Source: SB15 sp964557285
GTDB lineage: Bacteria > Chloroflexota > Anaerolineae > Aggregatilineales > J027
DNA: 8,227 nucleotides
Direction of reading: 5' to 3'
Assembly: GCA_964557285.1 (NCBI GenBank)
Contig: CAZKZS010000226.1
Span: 1 to 8,227 of the forward strand
Notes under the pieces: generated by a model
The model's database searches: none
Told to the model about the DNA's origin: nothing
Seen by the model: only the letters and a program-made list of their open reading frames with translations
Shown here: piece by piece, positions 1 through 7,162 of the stretch
Layout of the letters: each line of letters opens with the position of its first letter
How positions within the stretch are numbered: position 1 is the first letter of the stretch
Translations under genes and position numbers: made by a program

Positions 1-1619
1 GGCGACATGGCTTTTCGGAACAGGCTTTTGGTCACGCCCTTTTGAATTTTCCATGACAGGGGAATATTGCCTGCCACCTCCACCACACGCTGATCCACAA
101 GCGGCACACGCACCTCCAGCGATTTTGCCATGCTCATCCGGTCATTATAAACCAGTTGATTGAAGGGCAGGTAACTGTACAGCTCGGCAGTCATCAGCGT
201 TTCAAGACGGGAATATTTCCCTTTTGGCGTTAAGCAGTCCCGCACAAATGCCCAGCTATCGCCGTGTCCCATTTTGGAGGTGTACAGGGATTTTTTCTCG
301 TCCGGCTTCAGCGTAGACACCATATAAAGATAAGCCTCATCAAAATCCTGAGCGCCGCCTTGCAAAAATCGCCGGATACGCTGCCGCCCTAACCGTCCAT
401 CCACATCATCACGCATAAGGGTATCGGCGGCCTTTGCCATCATTTTCCGCGACCATAACGGCAGGTGAGCATACTGTTCATAACGTTTCATGCCTTGATA
501 ACGCACGTACCCACCGAACATTTCATCGCCGCCCGTGCCTGTCAGCGCGACCTTCACAAACTGGCGGGTTTCCCCCGACAGAATATACAGCAGCAGGGCG
601 GTAGGGTTAGCAAAGGGCTGGTCAAAAAAAGGGATAATTTCCGGCAGCAGGGTAATCACATCCGGTGTTACCCGAAATTCATGATGAGTCGTCTTAAAAA
701 ACTGTGCAATCCGGCGGGCAGCGTCTAATTCATCCCAGCGATATTCTTTATCCCCAAACCCAATCGAAAAGGTTTCGACCTGTGCCTGAAAACGGCTCAT
801 CATGGCAACCACACTGGCGGAATCAATGCCCCCGCTTAAAAATGCCCCTAATGGAACATCGGCCACCAGCATTTTTTGCACGCTGTCCGCCACCACCTCC
901 CGAATCGCTTCCAGCGCAGCTTCTTGAGTCGGGTAAGGATTTTGCATCGGCACAAACGACCAGTAGCGTTGAATCTGAAGGTCGTTTTGCGCGGTCAGGA
1001 TATGCCCTGCTGGAAGCGCCTTAACAGATTGAAAAATAGTATTGGGTTCGGGAATATAAAGGGCGGTTAAATACTGGTCAAGGGCGGTCAGGTCAATTTC
1101 ACGCTCAAGCTGAGGATGAACCAGCAGAGACTTTATTTCTGAGGCAAACAGGAGCGTATGATTCACCACCGCGTAATACAGGGGTTTGATTCCAAAATGG
1201 TCGCGGGCAAGCATCAACTTCTGTTGTTCTGAATCCCAGACCGCAAAGGCGAACATGCCCCGTAGATGCCTGGGCAGGTGTTCCCCCCACTGCTCGTATC
1301 CATGCACCAGCACTTCGGTATCACTTTGCGTCTGAAATTGATGCCCCTGTGCCGCCAATTCGTCGCGCAGGTCGCGGTAGTTATAAATTTCGCCGTTGAA
1401 TACGACCTGAATCGTCTGAGTCTCGTTGGTCATGGGCTGCTGGCCTGTTGCCAGATCAATAATGCTCAGCCGCCGCATTGCCAGCCCGACCCGCCCATTT
1501 TCAAAACAGCCTGCTTCGTCCGGCCCCCGATGAAACAAAAGCTGGTTCATCTGCCGTAAATCAACAGGCAAATTTGGGAACTGTGGAGCAAGATAAAAAT
1601 ATCCGGTAATGCCGCACAT
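1..1619 (-). CDS. Asparagine-synthase-like glutamine amidotransferase, C-terminus cut by window edge
   Basis: The sequence shows 539 in-frame codons from an ATG at 1617-1619 to the left edge with no stop. Typical class II enzymes of this type have about 600-650 residues, so the last 60-110 are missing. The N-terminal Ntn glutaminase domain (about 1-215) has MCGI with the nucleophile Cys2, HRGPDE (30-35), FNGEIYNY (74-81) and SDTE (99-102). The synthetase domain (from about 235) has the ATP pyrophosphatase loop SGGIDS (262-267) and SLEVRVPLVD (500-509). The family moves ammonia from glutamine to an adenylated carboxylate. Inside a polysaccharide operon the acceptor may be a sugar acid rather than aspartate; this is inference. 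Oddly, the usual SG(D/E)G(G/S)DE motif reads TGTGGDE (360-366). The start follows the stop of the upstream glycosyltransferase by 2 bases (TGA-CT-ATG), with a weak GGAAA upstream, so translation is probably coupled. Family certain, substrate unknown. Confidence 0.95.
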   Translation of the reverse strand, partial: MCGITGYFYLAPQFPNLPVDLRQMNQLLFHRGPDEAGCFENGRVGLAMRRLSIIDLATGQQPMTNETQTIQVVFNGEIYNYRDLRDELAAQGHQFQTQSDTEVLVHGYEQWGEHLPRHLRGMFAFAVWDSEQQKLMLARDHFGIKPLYYAVVNHTLLFASEIKSLLVHPQLEREIDLTALDQYLTALYIPEPNTIFQSVKALPAGHILTAQNDLQIQRYWSFVPMQNPYPTQEAALEAIREVVADSVQKMLVADVPLGAFLSGGIDSASVVAMMSRFQAQVETFSIGFGDKEYRWDELDAARRIAQFFKTTHHEFRVTPDVITLLPEIIPFFDQPFANPTALLLYILSGETRQFVKVALTGTGGDEMFGGYVRYQGMKRYEQYAHLPLWSRKMMAKAADTLMRDDVDGRLGRQRIRRFLQGGAQDFDEAYLYMVSTLKPDEKKSLYTSKMGHGDSWAFVRDCLTPKGKYSRLETLMTAELYSYLPFNQLVYNDRMSMAKSLEVRVPLVDQRVVEVAGNIPLSWKIQKGVTKSLFRKAMS

Positions 1620-1621
1620 AG

Positions 1622-1633
1622 TCAGGTTTCCAG
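1622..1633 (-). promoter_or_regulatory. Coupling junction between GT4 gene and partial amidotransferase
   Basis: The last codons of the glycosyltransferase read CTGGAAACCTGA, followed by CT and the ATG of the amidotransferase. GGAAA provides a weak Shine-Dalgarno 9 bases before the ATG. The short gap suggests coupled translation. Confidence 0.45.
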
Positions 1634-2824
1634 TATCTGCTCAAAGACGGCTAAGCGCTGGCGCGTGGTCTGCTCCACGCTGAATCGTTCACGAATTCGC
1701 GCCGCCGCATTTTCCCCCAGAAAATCACGCAGCGGCCTGTCTTGCAGGATTCTCAGAACCGCTTGTTGAAGCGCGTCCACATCTCCCATTGGCACAAGCA
1801 GCCCTGTTACCCCATCCTCAACCAGATTTTCTATCCCCAGGGTTGGTGTGGTGACGACGGGCAGCCCCAAAGCCATCGCTTCTTTTAAAACATTCGGTAG
1901 ATTTTCATAGTCCGCTTCTGTTGCCAGCACAAACACCTCCGCAGCCGCCATCTGCTTAAAGGCAGCCTTCTGGGGAAGATGACCTGCTAACGTGACTGAA
2001 TCCTCGATATTCAGGCGGCGACTCTGTGCCTCTAAGGGTGTTCGGTAGGGTCCTTCGCCCAGAATCAGCAGCCGCGTATGAGGGAGTTTAGCATGGATGT
2101 GGGCAAACGTTTCAATGACCACCTGATGCCCTTTTTCAATGACCAGCCTGCCAGCAGACACCATTAACCCGGGTATTTTTTCAGTGGTTTTGAACGTTTC
2201 TGCAATCTGGGTATCCACGCCCCGCATAATGCTAATCACACGAGCCATCGGGAATGTTTTTTGAATGAACTCCGCCGACGCGGGATTCTGGGTAAAAACA
2301 GCATCAACCAGGGTTACTGCTGCTGCGGTCATCGGATGTTTTGCCAGACGGTCATACGCGCCCAGCGCCAGCGTGATATGGACATCCGGCAGCAGTTTTT
2401 TGATAAGGTACAGCGTCACCGACGGATAATGTCCCCAGGCTGCATGAATAAGCTCAATCTGTGACGTTTCTACCAGACGGGCAATCCTGAACGATTTCGG
2501 CAAAATAGTGAGAGAGAACAGCCATACTTTGGGCTTGCGCCAGCATAATCGGGTGAGAAGCCAGAGCATATGCCACCCAATAAATGGCTTTTTTTTGAGC
2601 CAGTAGGCTATATCTTTCCATAGGGCGAGAGAAAAAAAATAGGCAAAATAATGGATAGGGATGTTGGATAAATTTTCCTGTTGAACCATTTCCTGATGCT
2701 GTGGGTGAGGGCGGCGTAAACAGAAAATGTGCATGTCCGCAAATTTTGCCAGATGCCGCACCTCCACCACCAGAAAAACCTCACTGGGGGCGGGTGTTTG
2801 GATGGTCAGATAGGCCAGCCGCAT
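1622..2824 (-). CDS. GT4-family glycosyltransferase (GT-B fold), membrane-associated
   Basis: This 400-residue protein has the normal length for a retaining GT-B glycosyltransferase that moves a sugar from a nucleotide donor to a lipid-linked acceptor at the inner face of the cytoplasmic membrane. The N-terminal domain has PSEVFLVVEVRHLAK (13-27), resembling the PS-ET-F-NE-I-L opening of WcaL/AmsK-like enzymes, and HAAWGHYPS (128-135 region). Residues about 58-110 are rich in Trp, Leu, Phe and Lys, which fits peripheral membrane binding. The donor-binding domain has GRLVIEKG (225-232, basic R226 and K231), LGEG (255-258), the E-x7-E pair E307/E315 and GDVDAL (347-352). The ATG shares one base with the stop of the upstream amidotransferase (TGATG), with GGAAAA a few bases before it. 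Donor and acceptor cannot be read from sequence. Two 8-base homopolymers lie in the region encoding the aromatic stretch. Confidence 0.94.
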   Translation of the reverse strand: MRLAYLTIQTPAPSEVFLVVEVRHLAKFADMHIFCLRRPHPQHQEMVQQENLSNIPIHYFAYFFSLALWKDIAYWLKKKPFIGWHMLWLLTRLCWRKPKVWLFSLTILPKSFRIARLVETSQIELIHAAWGHYPSVTLYLIKKLLPDVHITLALGAYDRLAKHPMTAAAVTLVDAVFTQNPASAEFIQKTFPMARVISIMRGVDTQIAETFKTTEKIPGLMVSAGRLVIEKGHQVVIETFAHIHAKLPHTRLLILGEGPYRTPLEAQSRRLNIEDSVTLAGHLPQKAAFKQMAAAEVFVLATEADYENLPNVLKEAMALGLPVVTTPTLGIENLVEDGVTGLLVPMGDVDALQQAVLRILQDRPLRDFLGENAAARIRERFSVEQTTRQRLAVFEQILET

Positions 2825-2835
2825 CAGTTTTCCAG
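2824..2835 (-). promoter_or_regulatory. Coupling junction between full-length amidotransferase and GT4 gene
   Basis: The last codons of the amidotransferase read CTGGAAAACTGA, and the final A is the first base of the next ATG (TGATG). GGAAAA can act as a weak Shine-Dalgarno, and the shared base points to termination-reinitiation coupling. Eleven of these 12 bases recur at 1622-1633. Confidence 0.5.
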
Positions 2836-4731
2836 CGCCAGATGCAGCGCCAGCAGCATAATGATTCGGCGGTACAGCCCATCCTCAGCAATACCGGGGT
2901 AGGGACGATTTTCACAAAACGCTTCTACCAGAGGACGGTAGGCGCTGACGTTTAAATAGTCTTGAATAGGCGATCTATCTATCAGAACTTCCCGAACCTG
3001 TTGTTTAAAATCCGGTGTCACCCATGTCCCCACTGGCACGGCGAATCCCTTTTTGGGTTTATGAGCAACTTCAGGCGGCAAACGGCGTTCTGCCAGTCTG
3101 CGTAAGACTACTTTTCCCGTTCTGGGGGTGGCTTTGAGCGCATGAGGCAGATTCAAGCCAAAAGTAAATAAATCTTCATCCAGCATCGGCACGCGCACTT
3201 CCAGACTCTGGCGCATACTCCCCAAATCGACCTTAAAAAGAAAATCATCCACCATTTCCAGACGGGTGTTGATTTCAGTCACATGCCAGGAAAGGCGTTC
3301 TAACAAACTTCCTGCGGGTGGGGTTGACCACTGCGCCTCAAACAGGCGACGAAGCGGAAGCACCTTATGATCGGGATTCCACAGGCTTTGGTGTTCATGG
3401 TCGTGCAGCGCCGTAAATAAATTTTGCACGATGGTCGTGTTGTCCTTACTGGCAGCCATATCCCGCACCCGTTTAGGAAATTGGTCGGAAAGCAGCCCCA
3501 TTTTTGCTGCTGCGGTTAATCCCGTTGCTGCGCTGTGCCATAAGCCCTGCCAGAGAGGGAGAGGGAAACGCTGCAAACCAGCCATAAAATGTAATCGCCA
3601 GAAACGGCTGTAGCCCCCAAATGCCTCATCCCCGCCATCACCGGAAAGCGCAACCGTAACATGCCGGCGTATCAGGCGGCTAACCGCATCCACCGCGAAT
3701 AAGGATGTGTCTGCAAATGGCTGTCCGGCATGAGTCAAAATTTGGGTAATGTGCGCCCAACTGCCCTGCGAATCTTGCATATCCAGCGTATGATGATGGC
3801 TGCCAATGTGCTGAGCAACGGCAGCAGCCGCCCATGTTTCATCATAAGCGGCCTCAGAAAAGCGCACGTTAAACGTATCTAAATCGGATGGAATGGCCTG
3901 CTGTGCCGCCGCACTGACCAGCGACGAGTCAATACCACCGCTTAATAACGCTCCCAGAGGAACGTCACTTTCAATCTGGTTCGCTACGGCCTGCTGCAAT
4001 AAATGATCAGTTTGGTCAATCACCTGCTTGAGGGTCAGGTTTTGGGCAGGGATAATCTGCCAGTGATGAAATTTCTCAATCTGCCATCGGATTTTTCCAT
4101 GTTTTACCAGTCCGGTAATCATTTCCCCGGGCTGCAAAACCGAAATTCCCTGATAAAAAGTCTGAGGCGCAGGAATGTAAAAAAGCGCGGCAAAATCAAA
4201 AATGGCCTGTGGATTGGGACGTTTATCTATATCCGGTAGTTGTAAAAGCGGGCGTATTTCGCTGGCGAAGGCCAATCGTTCCGCCGATACTGTATAAAAA
4301 AGCGGTTTGATACCAAAGCGATCTCTTGCCAGAAGAAAGGTCTGCTGTCGGGTATCATAAATTGCAATTGTAAACATACCCCGCAGTTTGGAGAGGAAAT
4401 GATGGCCTTCCTCCTCATAGAGATGCGGCAGAATTTCAGTATCCGATTTGCCGCGAAACCGATGGCCGCGGGTTTCCAACATATGCCTGAGAGGGGCATG
4501 ATTATAAATTTCGCCGTTAAAAATGACCCAGACCGTGCCATCCTCATTACACAGGGGTTGGTCGCCTGTGGGAGACAGGTCAATGATGCGGAGGCGGGTA
4601 TGGATAAACGTGGCCCCCGGCCAGCGCTGAATTTTCCGGGCATCCGGCCCACGATGCACTAAACATCCGGCAATTTGTTCCGCCAGAGGGTCATCCTCAA
4701 AATCTCCAAACCAGCCTGCTATTCCGCACAT
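2824..4731 (-). CDS. Asparagine-synthase-like glutamine amidotransferase, full length
   Basis: This is a complete 635-residue class II amidotransferase of usual family length. The glutaminase domain has MCGI with Cys2, HRGPD (26-30), FNGEIYN (71-77), SDTE (96-99) and RDRFGIKPLFY (136-146). The synthetase domain has the PP-loop SGGIDSS (264-270), an intact SGDGGDE (363-369), SLEVRVPMLD (509-518) and the KPKKGFAVP segment (558-566). All expected motifs are present, so activity with glutamine and ATP is likely. It could be an ordinary AsnB, but its place between two glycosyltransferases fits better with amidating a sugar acid, as proposed for WbpS and WbtH in O-antigen loci, or with the amidotransferases of exosortase-linked exopolysaccharide clusters. 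It differs clearly from the partial paralogue at 1-1619 outside the motifs, so it is not a recent copy. The ATG lies 2 bases after the preceding stop (TAA-AT-ATG) without a visible Shine-Dalgarno, pointing to coupling. Confidence 0.95.
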   Translation of the reverse strand: MCGIAGWFGDFEDDPLAEQIAGCLVHRGPDARKIQRWPGATFIHTRLRIIDLSPTGDQPLCNEDGTVWVIFNGEIYNHAPLRHMLETRGHRFRGKSDTEILPHLYEEEGHHFLSKLRGMFTIAIYDTRQQTFLLARDRFGIKPLFYTVSAERLAFASEIRPLLQLPDIDKRPNPQAIFDFAALFYIPAPQTFYQGISVLQPGEMITGLVKHGKIRWQIEKFHHWQIIPAQNLTLKQVIDQTDHLLQQAVANQIESDVPLGALLSGGIDSSLVSAAAQQAIPSDLDTFNVRFSEAAYDETWAAAAVAQHIGSHHHTLDMQDSQGSWAHITQILTHAGQPFADTSLFAVDAVSRLIRRHVTVALSGDGGDEAFGGYSRFWRLHFMAGLQRFPLPLWQGLWHSAATGLTAAAKMGLLSDQFPKRVRDMAASKDNTTIVQNLFTALHDHEHQSLWNPDHKVLPLRRLFEAQWSTPPAGSLLERLSWHVTEINTRLEMVDDFLFKVDLGSMRQSLEVRVPMLDEDLFTFGLNLPHALKATPRTGKVVLRRLAERRLPPEVAHKPKKGFAVPVGTWVTPDFKQQVREVLIDRSPIQDYLNVSAYRPLVEAFCENRPYPGIAEDGLYRRIIMLLALHLALEN

Positions 4732-4733
4732 AT

Positions 4734-5807
4734 TTATAGATGCAGTACATCTAAATACTGACCAATGATTTTATCAATTGAAAAATCCGAGGCTCGTTTT
4801 TGAAGTATCTCTCGCGGGAACGGATTGTTTAACGTTTCTGTCATGGCTGCGGCCAGCGCATCCACATCTCCCACCGGAACAAGTCTGCCGTAAGTGCCAT
4901 TTTGCAAAATTTCGGCGGGGCCGCTGGGACAGTTGGTACTCACCACTGGACACCCACATGCCATGGCTTCAACCAGAACATTCGCAAAACCTTCATACGC
5001 AGAGGACATCACCAGCATAGAAGCGCGACTCATATAAGCGTAGGGATTTTCAACAAAACCGGGCATGGTCACTGCTATCCCTAATGTTTTGGCAAGCGAT
5101 TCCAATTCAGCCCGTTCCTGTCCCTCTCCTAAAATCAGCAGATGAGAATCGCACTGCACCTTTACCTTTGAAAAAGCCCGTAAAAGCGTCGGGTAATCTT
5201 TAGCAGGAACTAATCGTCCCACAGCCAGGAAAGTCGGTTTATCAAAGGCAAAGATGACCGGCTGTGCTGCCAGCATTTGAATTTTTTCAATCGGGACTGG
5301 GTTATAAATAACGGCAGGGTTCACGTGAGCTATTTTTTGTAAGTCCTCACTCACACCCTCAGAAACAGCAACTATCTCATCGGCAAAAGGATAAAAAACA
5401 CGGATAAAAAGGGGAAGCAATCGGAGTCTTTTGTCATAAGCAGAGTCGAGGGAATGATTCGTGTTGCTAATCACAACAACCCGGGTCCTAATGCCTGCCA
5501 GATATTTCGCCAATATTACCATAATGTTCGCATGGGTCATCGTTGAAAGTAATGTGTCGGGTCGTTTTGCCCGAAGATATTTTATGAGAGAGGGCAAAGC
5601 TGCCAGTGTGCGGTATGCCTGTAAATTCACAATATTGACCTGGCGGGGAACATATTTGAGCAGCACATTATAAGGGTGACAGGCATCGGCAAGCACAAGG
5701 TCAATTTCTACACCCTGTAGGATCAATGCCTCCATCAAATGCAGCAGCACCCGTTCTGCACCGCCACCTTCTAGTAAGGGAATGAAAATAGCCAGTGATC
5801 TTTTCAT
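4734..5807 (-). CDS. GT4-family glycosyltransferase (GT-B fold)
   Basis: This is a 357-residue GT-B enzyme predicted to transfer a sugar from a nucleotide donor to a lipid-linked glycan intermediate in the cytoplasm. Visible motifs are the N-terminal glycine loop EGGGAERV (13-20), ISNTNHS (113-119), AVSEGV (147-152), the donor-site GRLVPAKD (197-204, basic R198 and K203), LGEGQER (226-232), the E-x7-E pair E272/E280, and CPSGPAEIL (293-301) followed by GDVDAL (313-318). The CPSGP-EIL segment resembles AmsD-like exopolysaccharide glycosyltransferases. The frame is open further upstream to about 5903, with another ATG at 5826-5828. I chose 5805-5807 because the protein then begins MKRSLAIF, directly at the first Rossmann strand, and its ATG makes a 4-base ATGA overlap with the flippase stop, with a short AGAG upstream. 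The next gene starts 2 bases after its TAA stop. Specificity cannot be inferred. Confidence 0.93.
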   Translation of the reverse strand: MKRSLAIFIPLLEGGGAERVLLHLMEALILQGVEIDLVLADACHPYNVLLKYVPRQVNIVNLQAYRTLAALPSLIKYLRAKRPDTLLSTMTHANIMVILAKYLAGIRTRVVVISNTNHSLDSAYDKRLRLLPLFIRVFYPFADEIVAVSEGVSEDLQKIAHVNPAVIYNPVPIEKIQMLAAQPVIFAFDKPTFLAVGRLVPAKDYPTLLRAFSKVKVQCDSHLLILGEGQERAELESLAKTLGIAVTMPGFVENPYAYMSRASMLVMSSAYEGFANVLVEAMACGCPVVSTNCPSGPAEILQNGTYGRLVPVGDVDALAAAMTETLNNPFPREILQKRASDFSIDKIIGQYLDVLHL

Positions 5808-7162
5808 TGGACTCTGAATTTGAGCCATAATCGGTAAGCCAAAAACGTAGTAGAAACGATATAAACAAAGCTGGTGGAAAGCGCAATCCCTGAGATACCC
5901 CACCAGTGGATAAAAAGCACATTAAATCCCACATTGGCTACAGCATTAATGACCGTTCCCTGCATCAAAATATGATTTGCTTTGAGGGATGAAATAAGCC
6001 GCACGATCAGAATTCCACTGAGAAAAAACGGAATTTGCAGCAGATAAAAAATCTGAATATAACTAACAATTTCTGTATCCTGTGAAGTAAATGCTCCCCG
6101 TTCGTACATGACCTGGATAATCAGCCTGGAAAAAACCATCAGCACCAGGGTGAGAGGCACACAAGTGACCAGAATGAGCCGCAAATAGGTACGGAAGGTC
6201 GATTTTACACTGGCGAAGTCGTCTTGCGCCAGCATTTTAGAAAAGTGTGGCAGTACCGCCGTCCCAAGCGCCAGTGTTCCCGTATTGACAATGAAGGAAG
6301 TGAGACGATTGGCATAGTTCAGGCTGGCAACACTTCCAGAACCCAGCGCCGCCGCCATCGACTGGTCAACCAAGCCCGTGCTGCTCATTAAAAAAGCGCC
6401 CGCCATCACTGCGCCGTATTGCCCCATCACCTGACGGAGTTCCGGAGTCAGGCCATTCCAGGCTGGCTTGAGGGAAAATCCGCGCTTCCATAAACTGACC
6501 GCCAGCAGAATCGTTTCCAGCAGAAACCCCACTACTGTGCCAAGCGCCATGATATAAATTGATTTTTTGAACAGCAGCGCTGCCAGCGCCATCACTGGTA
6601 CTAAAAGCGGACTAATCGCTGCCAGCGCAAAACGATTATCGGCGTTTAGAATAGCACTCCAGATAGCAGACAGGCCGCGCAAGAAAAGAATCGGAATAAG
6701 CAGGTAAAACAAATTTTGGGTCAGATTCTGTTTGTGAGAGTCAAATCCCGAACCCAAAATTGGAAGTGTGTACGGTGCTGTGAAAGCCAGCAGCAGCGAA
6801 ATCAGCAGCAGCAACCCCACCGCAAAAAACACCGCGCCGGAAAATAACTTTTGTGCGGCATCAAGCCCCTCTTTTTCCCGAACCTGAATATAGATGGGCA
6901 GTAGCGCAATATTAAAAGATTCGGCAATAATGTTTACCGCAAAAAGCGCCAGCAGGTAGGCAATTAGAAAAGCATCTATCTCATCCCCCGTTCCAAACCA
7001 ACTGGCGACCAGCATTTCCTTGAAGATCGTCACCAGTTTGACAATACTGGTCAGACCTCCAATCGTGACTATAGCCCTTAAGATGCTATAATTGACTGAA
7101 TGGTGACGCCACACCAATCGGGTGAGAGTATTAAACAAGCCATGCCTTTCAACTAGACCCAT
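5804..7162 (-). CDS. MurJ/MviN-family lipid-linked oligosaccharide flippase
   Basis: Counting from ATG 7160-7162 the protein has 452 residues with about twelve hydrophobic segments (roughly 28-47, 63-87, 108-130, 148-169, 179-197, 202-223, 246-271, 281-308, 327-351, 365-388, 398-419, 422-444), as in the MOP-superfamily flippase MurJ. Family landmarks are WFGTGDEIDAF (55-65), AESFN (80-84), LGTAVLP (299-305) and YERGAFT (353-359). MurJ flips lipid II; here the operon suggests a lipid-linked polysaccharide unit (inference). By eye alignment, E. coli MurJ Arg18 and Arg24 correspond to Lys42 and Lys48, Asp39 is kept (Asp63), Arg52 becomes Val76, and Asp269-Arg270 becomes Asn285-Arg286. The start is uncertain. 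ATG 7160-7162 overlaps a predicted -10 box and has no Shine-Dalgarno, whereas TTG 7136-7138 has GAAAGG 6 bases upstream and would give 444 residues. A TTG at 7187-7189 is unlikely. It is the first gene of the minus-strand operon. Confidence 0.9.
   Translation of the reverse strand: MGLVERHGLFNTLTRLVWRHHSVNYSILRAIVTIGGLTSIVKLVTIFKEMLVASWFGTGDEIDAFLIAYLLALFAVNIIAESFNIALLPIYIQVREKEGLDAAQKLFSGAVFFAVGLLLLISLLLAFTAPYTLPILGSGFDSHKQNLTQNLFYLLIPILFLRGLSAIWSAILNADNRFALAAISPLLVPVMALAALLFKKSIYIMALGTVVGFLLETILLAVSLWKRGFSLKPAWNGLTPELRQVMGQYGAVMAGAFLMSSTGLVDQSMAAALGSGSVASLNYANRLTSFIVNTGTLALGTAVLPHFSKMLAQDDFASVKSTFRTYLRLILVTCVPLTLVLMVFSRLIIQVMYERGAFTSQDTEIVSYIQIFYLLQIPFFLSGILIVRLISSLKANHILMQGTVINAVANVGFNVLFIHWWGISGIALSTSFVYIVSTTFLAYRLWLKFRVQ
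7065..7092 (+). promoter_or_regulatory. Predicted extended -10 promoter of the divergent GT-C gene
   Basis: On the plus strand there is a perfect TATAAT (7087-7092) preceded by TGC, giving an extended -10 TGnTATAAT (7084-7092). The -35 is weak: GTGACT (7065-7070), 4 of 6 matches to TTGACA, with 16-base spacing. Transcription would start near 7099 and give a leader of about 90 bases before the ATG at 7189. The site lies within the 5' coding part of the flippase gene. Few other promoter-like sequences are seen upstream of the GT-C gene. Confidence 0.55.
7145..7150 (-). promoter_or_regulatory. Possible Shine-Dalgarno for an alternative TTG start of the flippase
   Basis: The minus strand reads GAAAGG, then 6 bases, then an in-frame TTG at 7136-7138. 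This is better placed than anything before the ATG at 7160-7162, and it lies downstream of the predicted transcription start near 7154. It would give a 444-residue protein that still contains every membrane segment. Confidence 0.4.

Noticed and set aside
465..1070. Plus-strand open frames opposite the partial amidotransferase
   Set aside because: The minus-strand frame encodes continuous conserved amidotransferase sequence through this region. The plus-strand peptides have no family features.
4227..4652. Minus-strand open frame of 141 codons inside the full-length amidotransferase gene
   Set aside because: It lies in another frame within the glutaminase domain coding region, has no recognisable motifs or ribosome site, and the overlapping frame carries MCGI, HRGPD and FNGEIYN.
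5808..5903. N-terminal extension of the GT4 gene at 4734-5807
   Set aside because: The extra residues overlap flippase coding sequence and precede the normal first strand of the GT-B fold. The ATGA overlap at 5804-5807 is a typical coupled start. A start at 5826-5828 remains possible but less likely.
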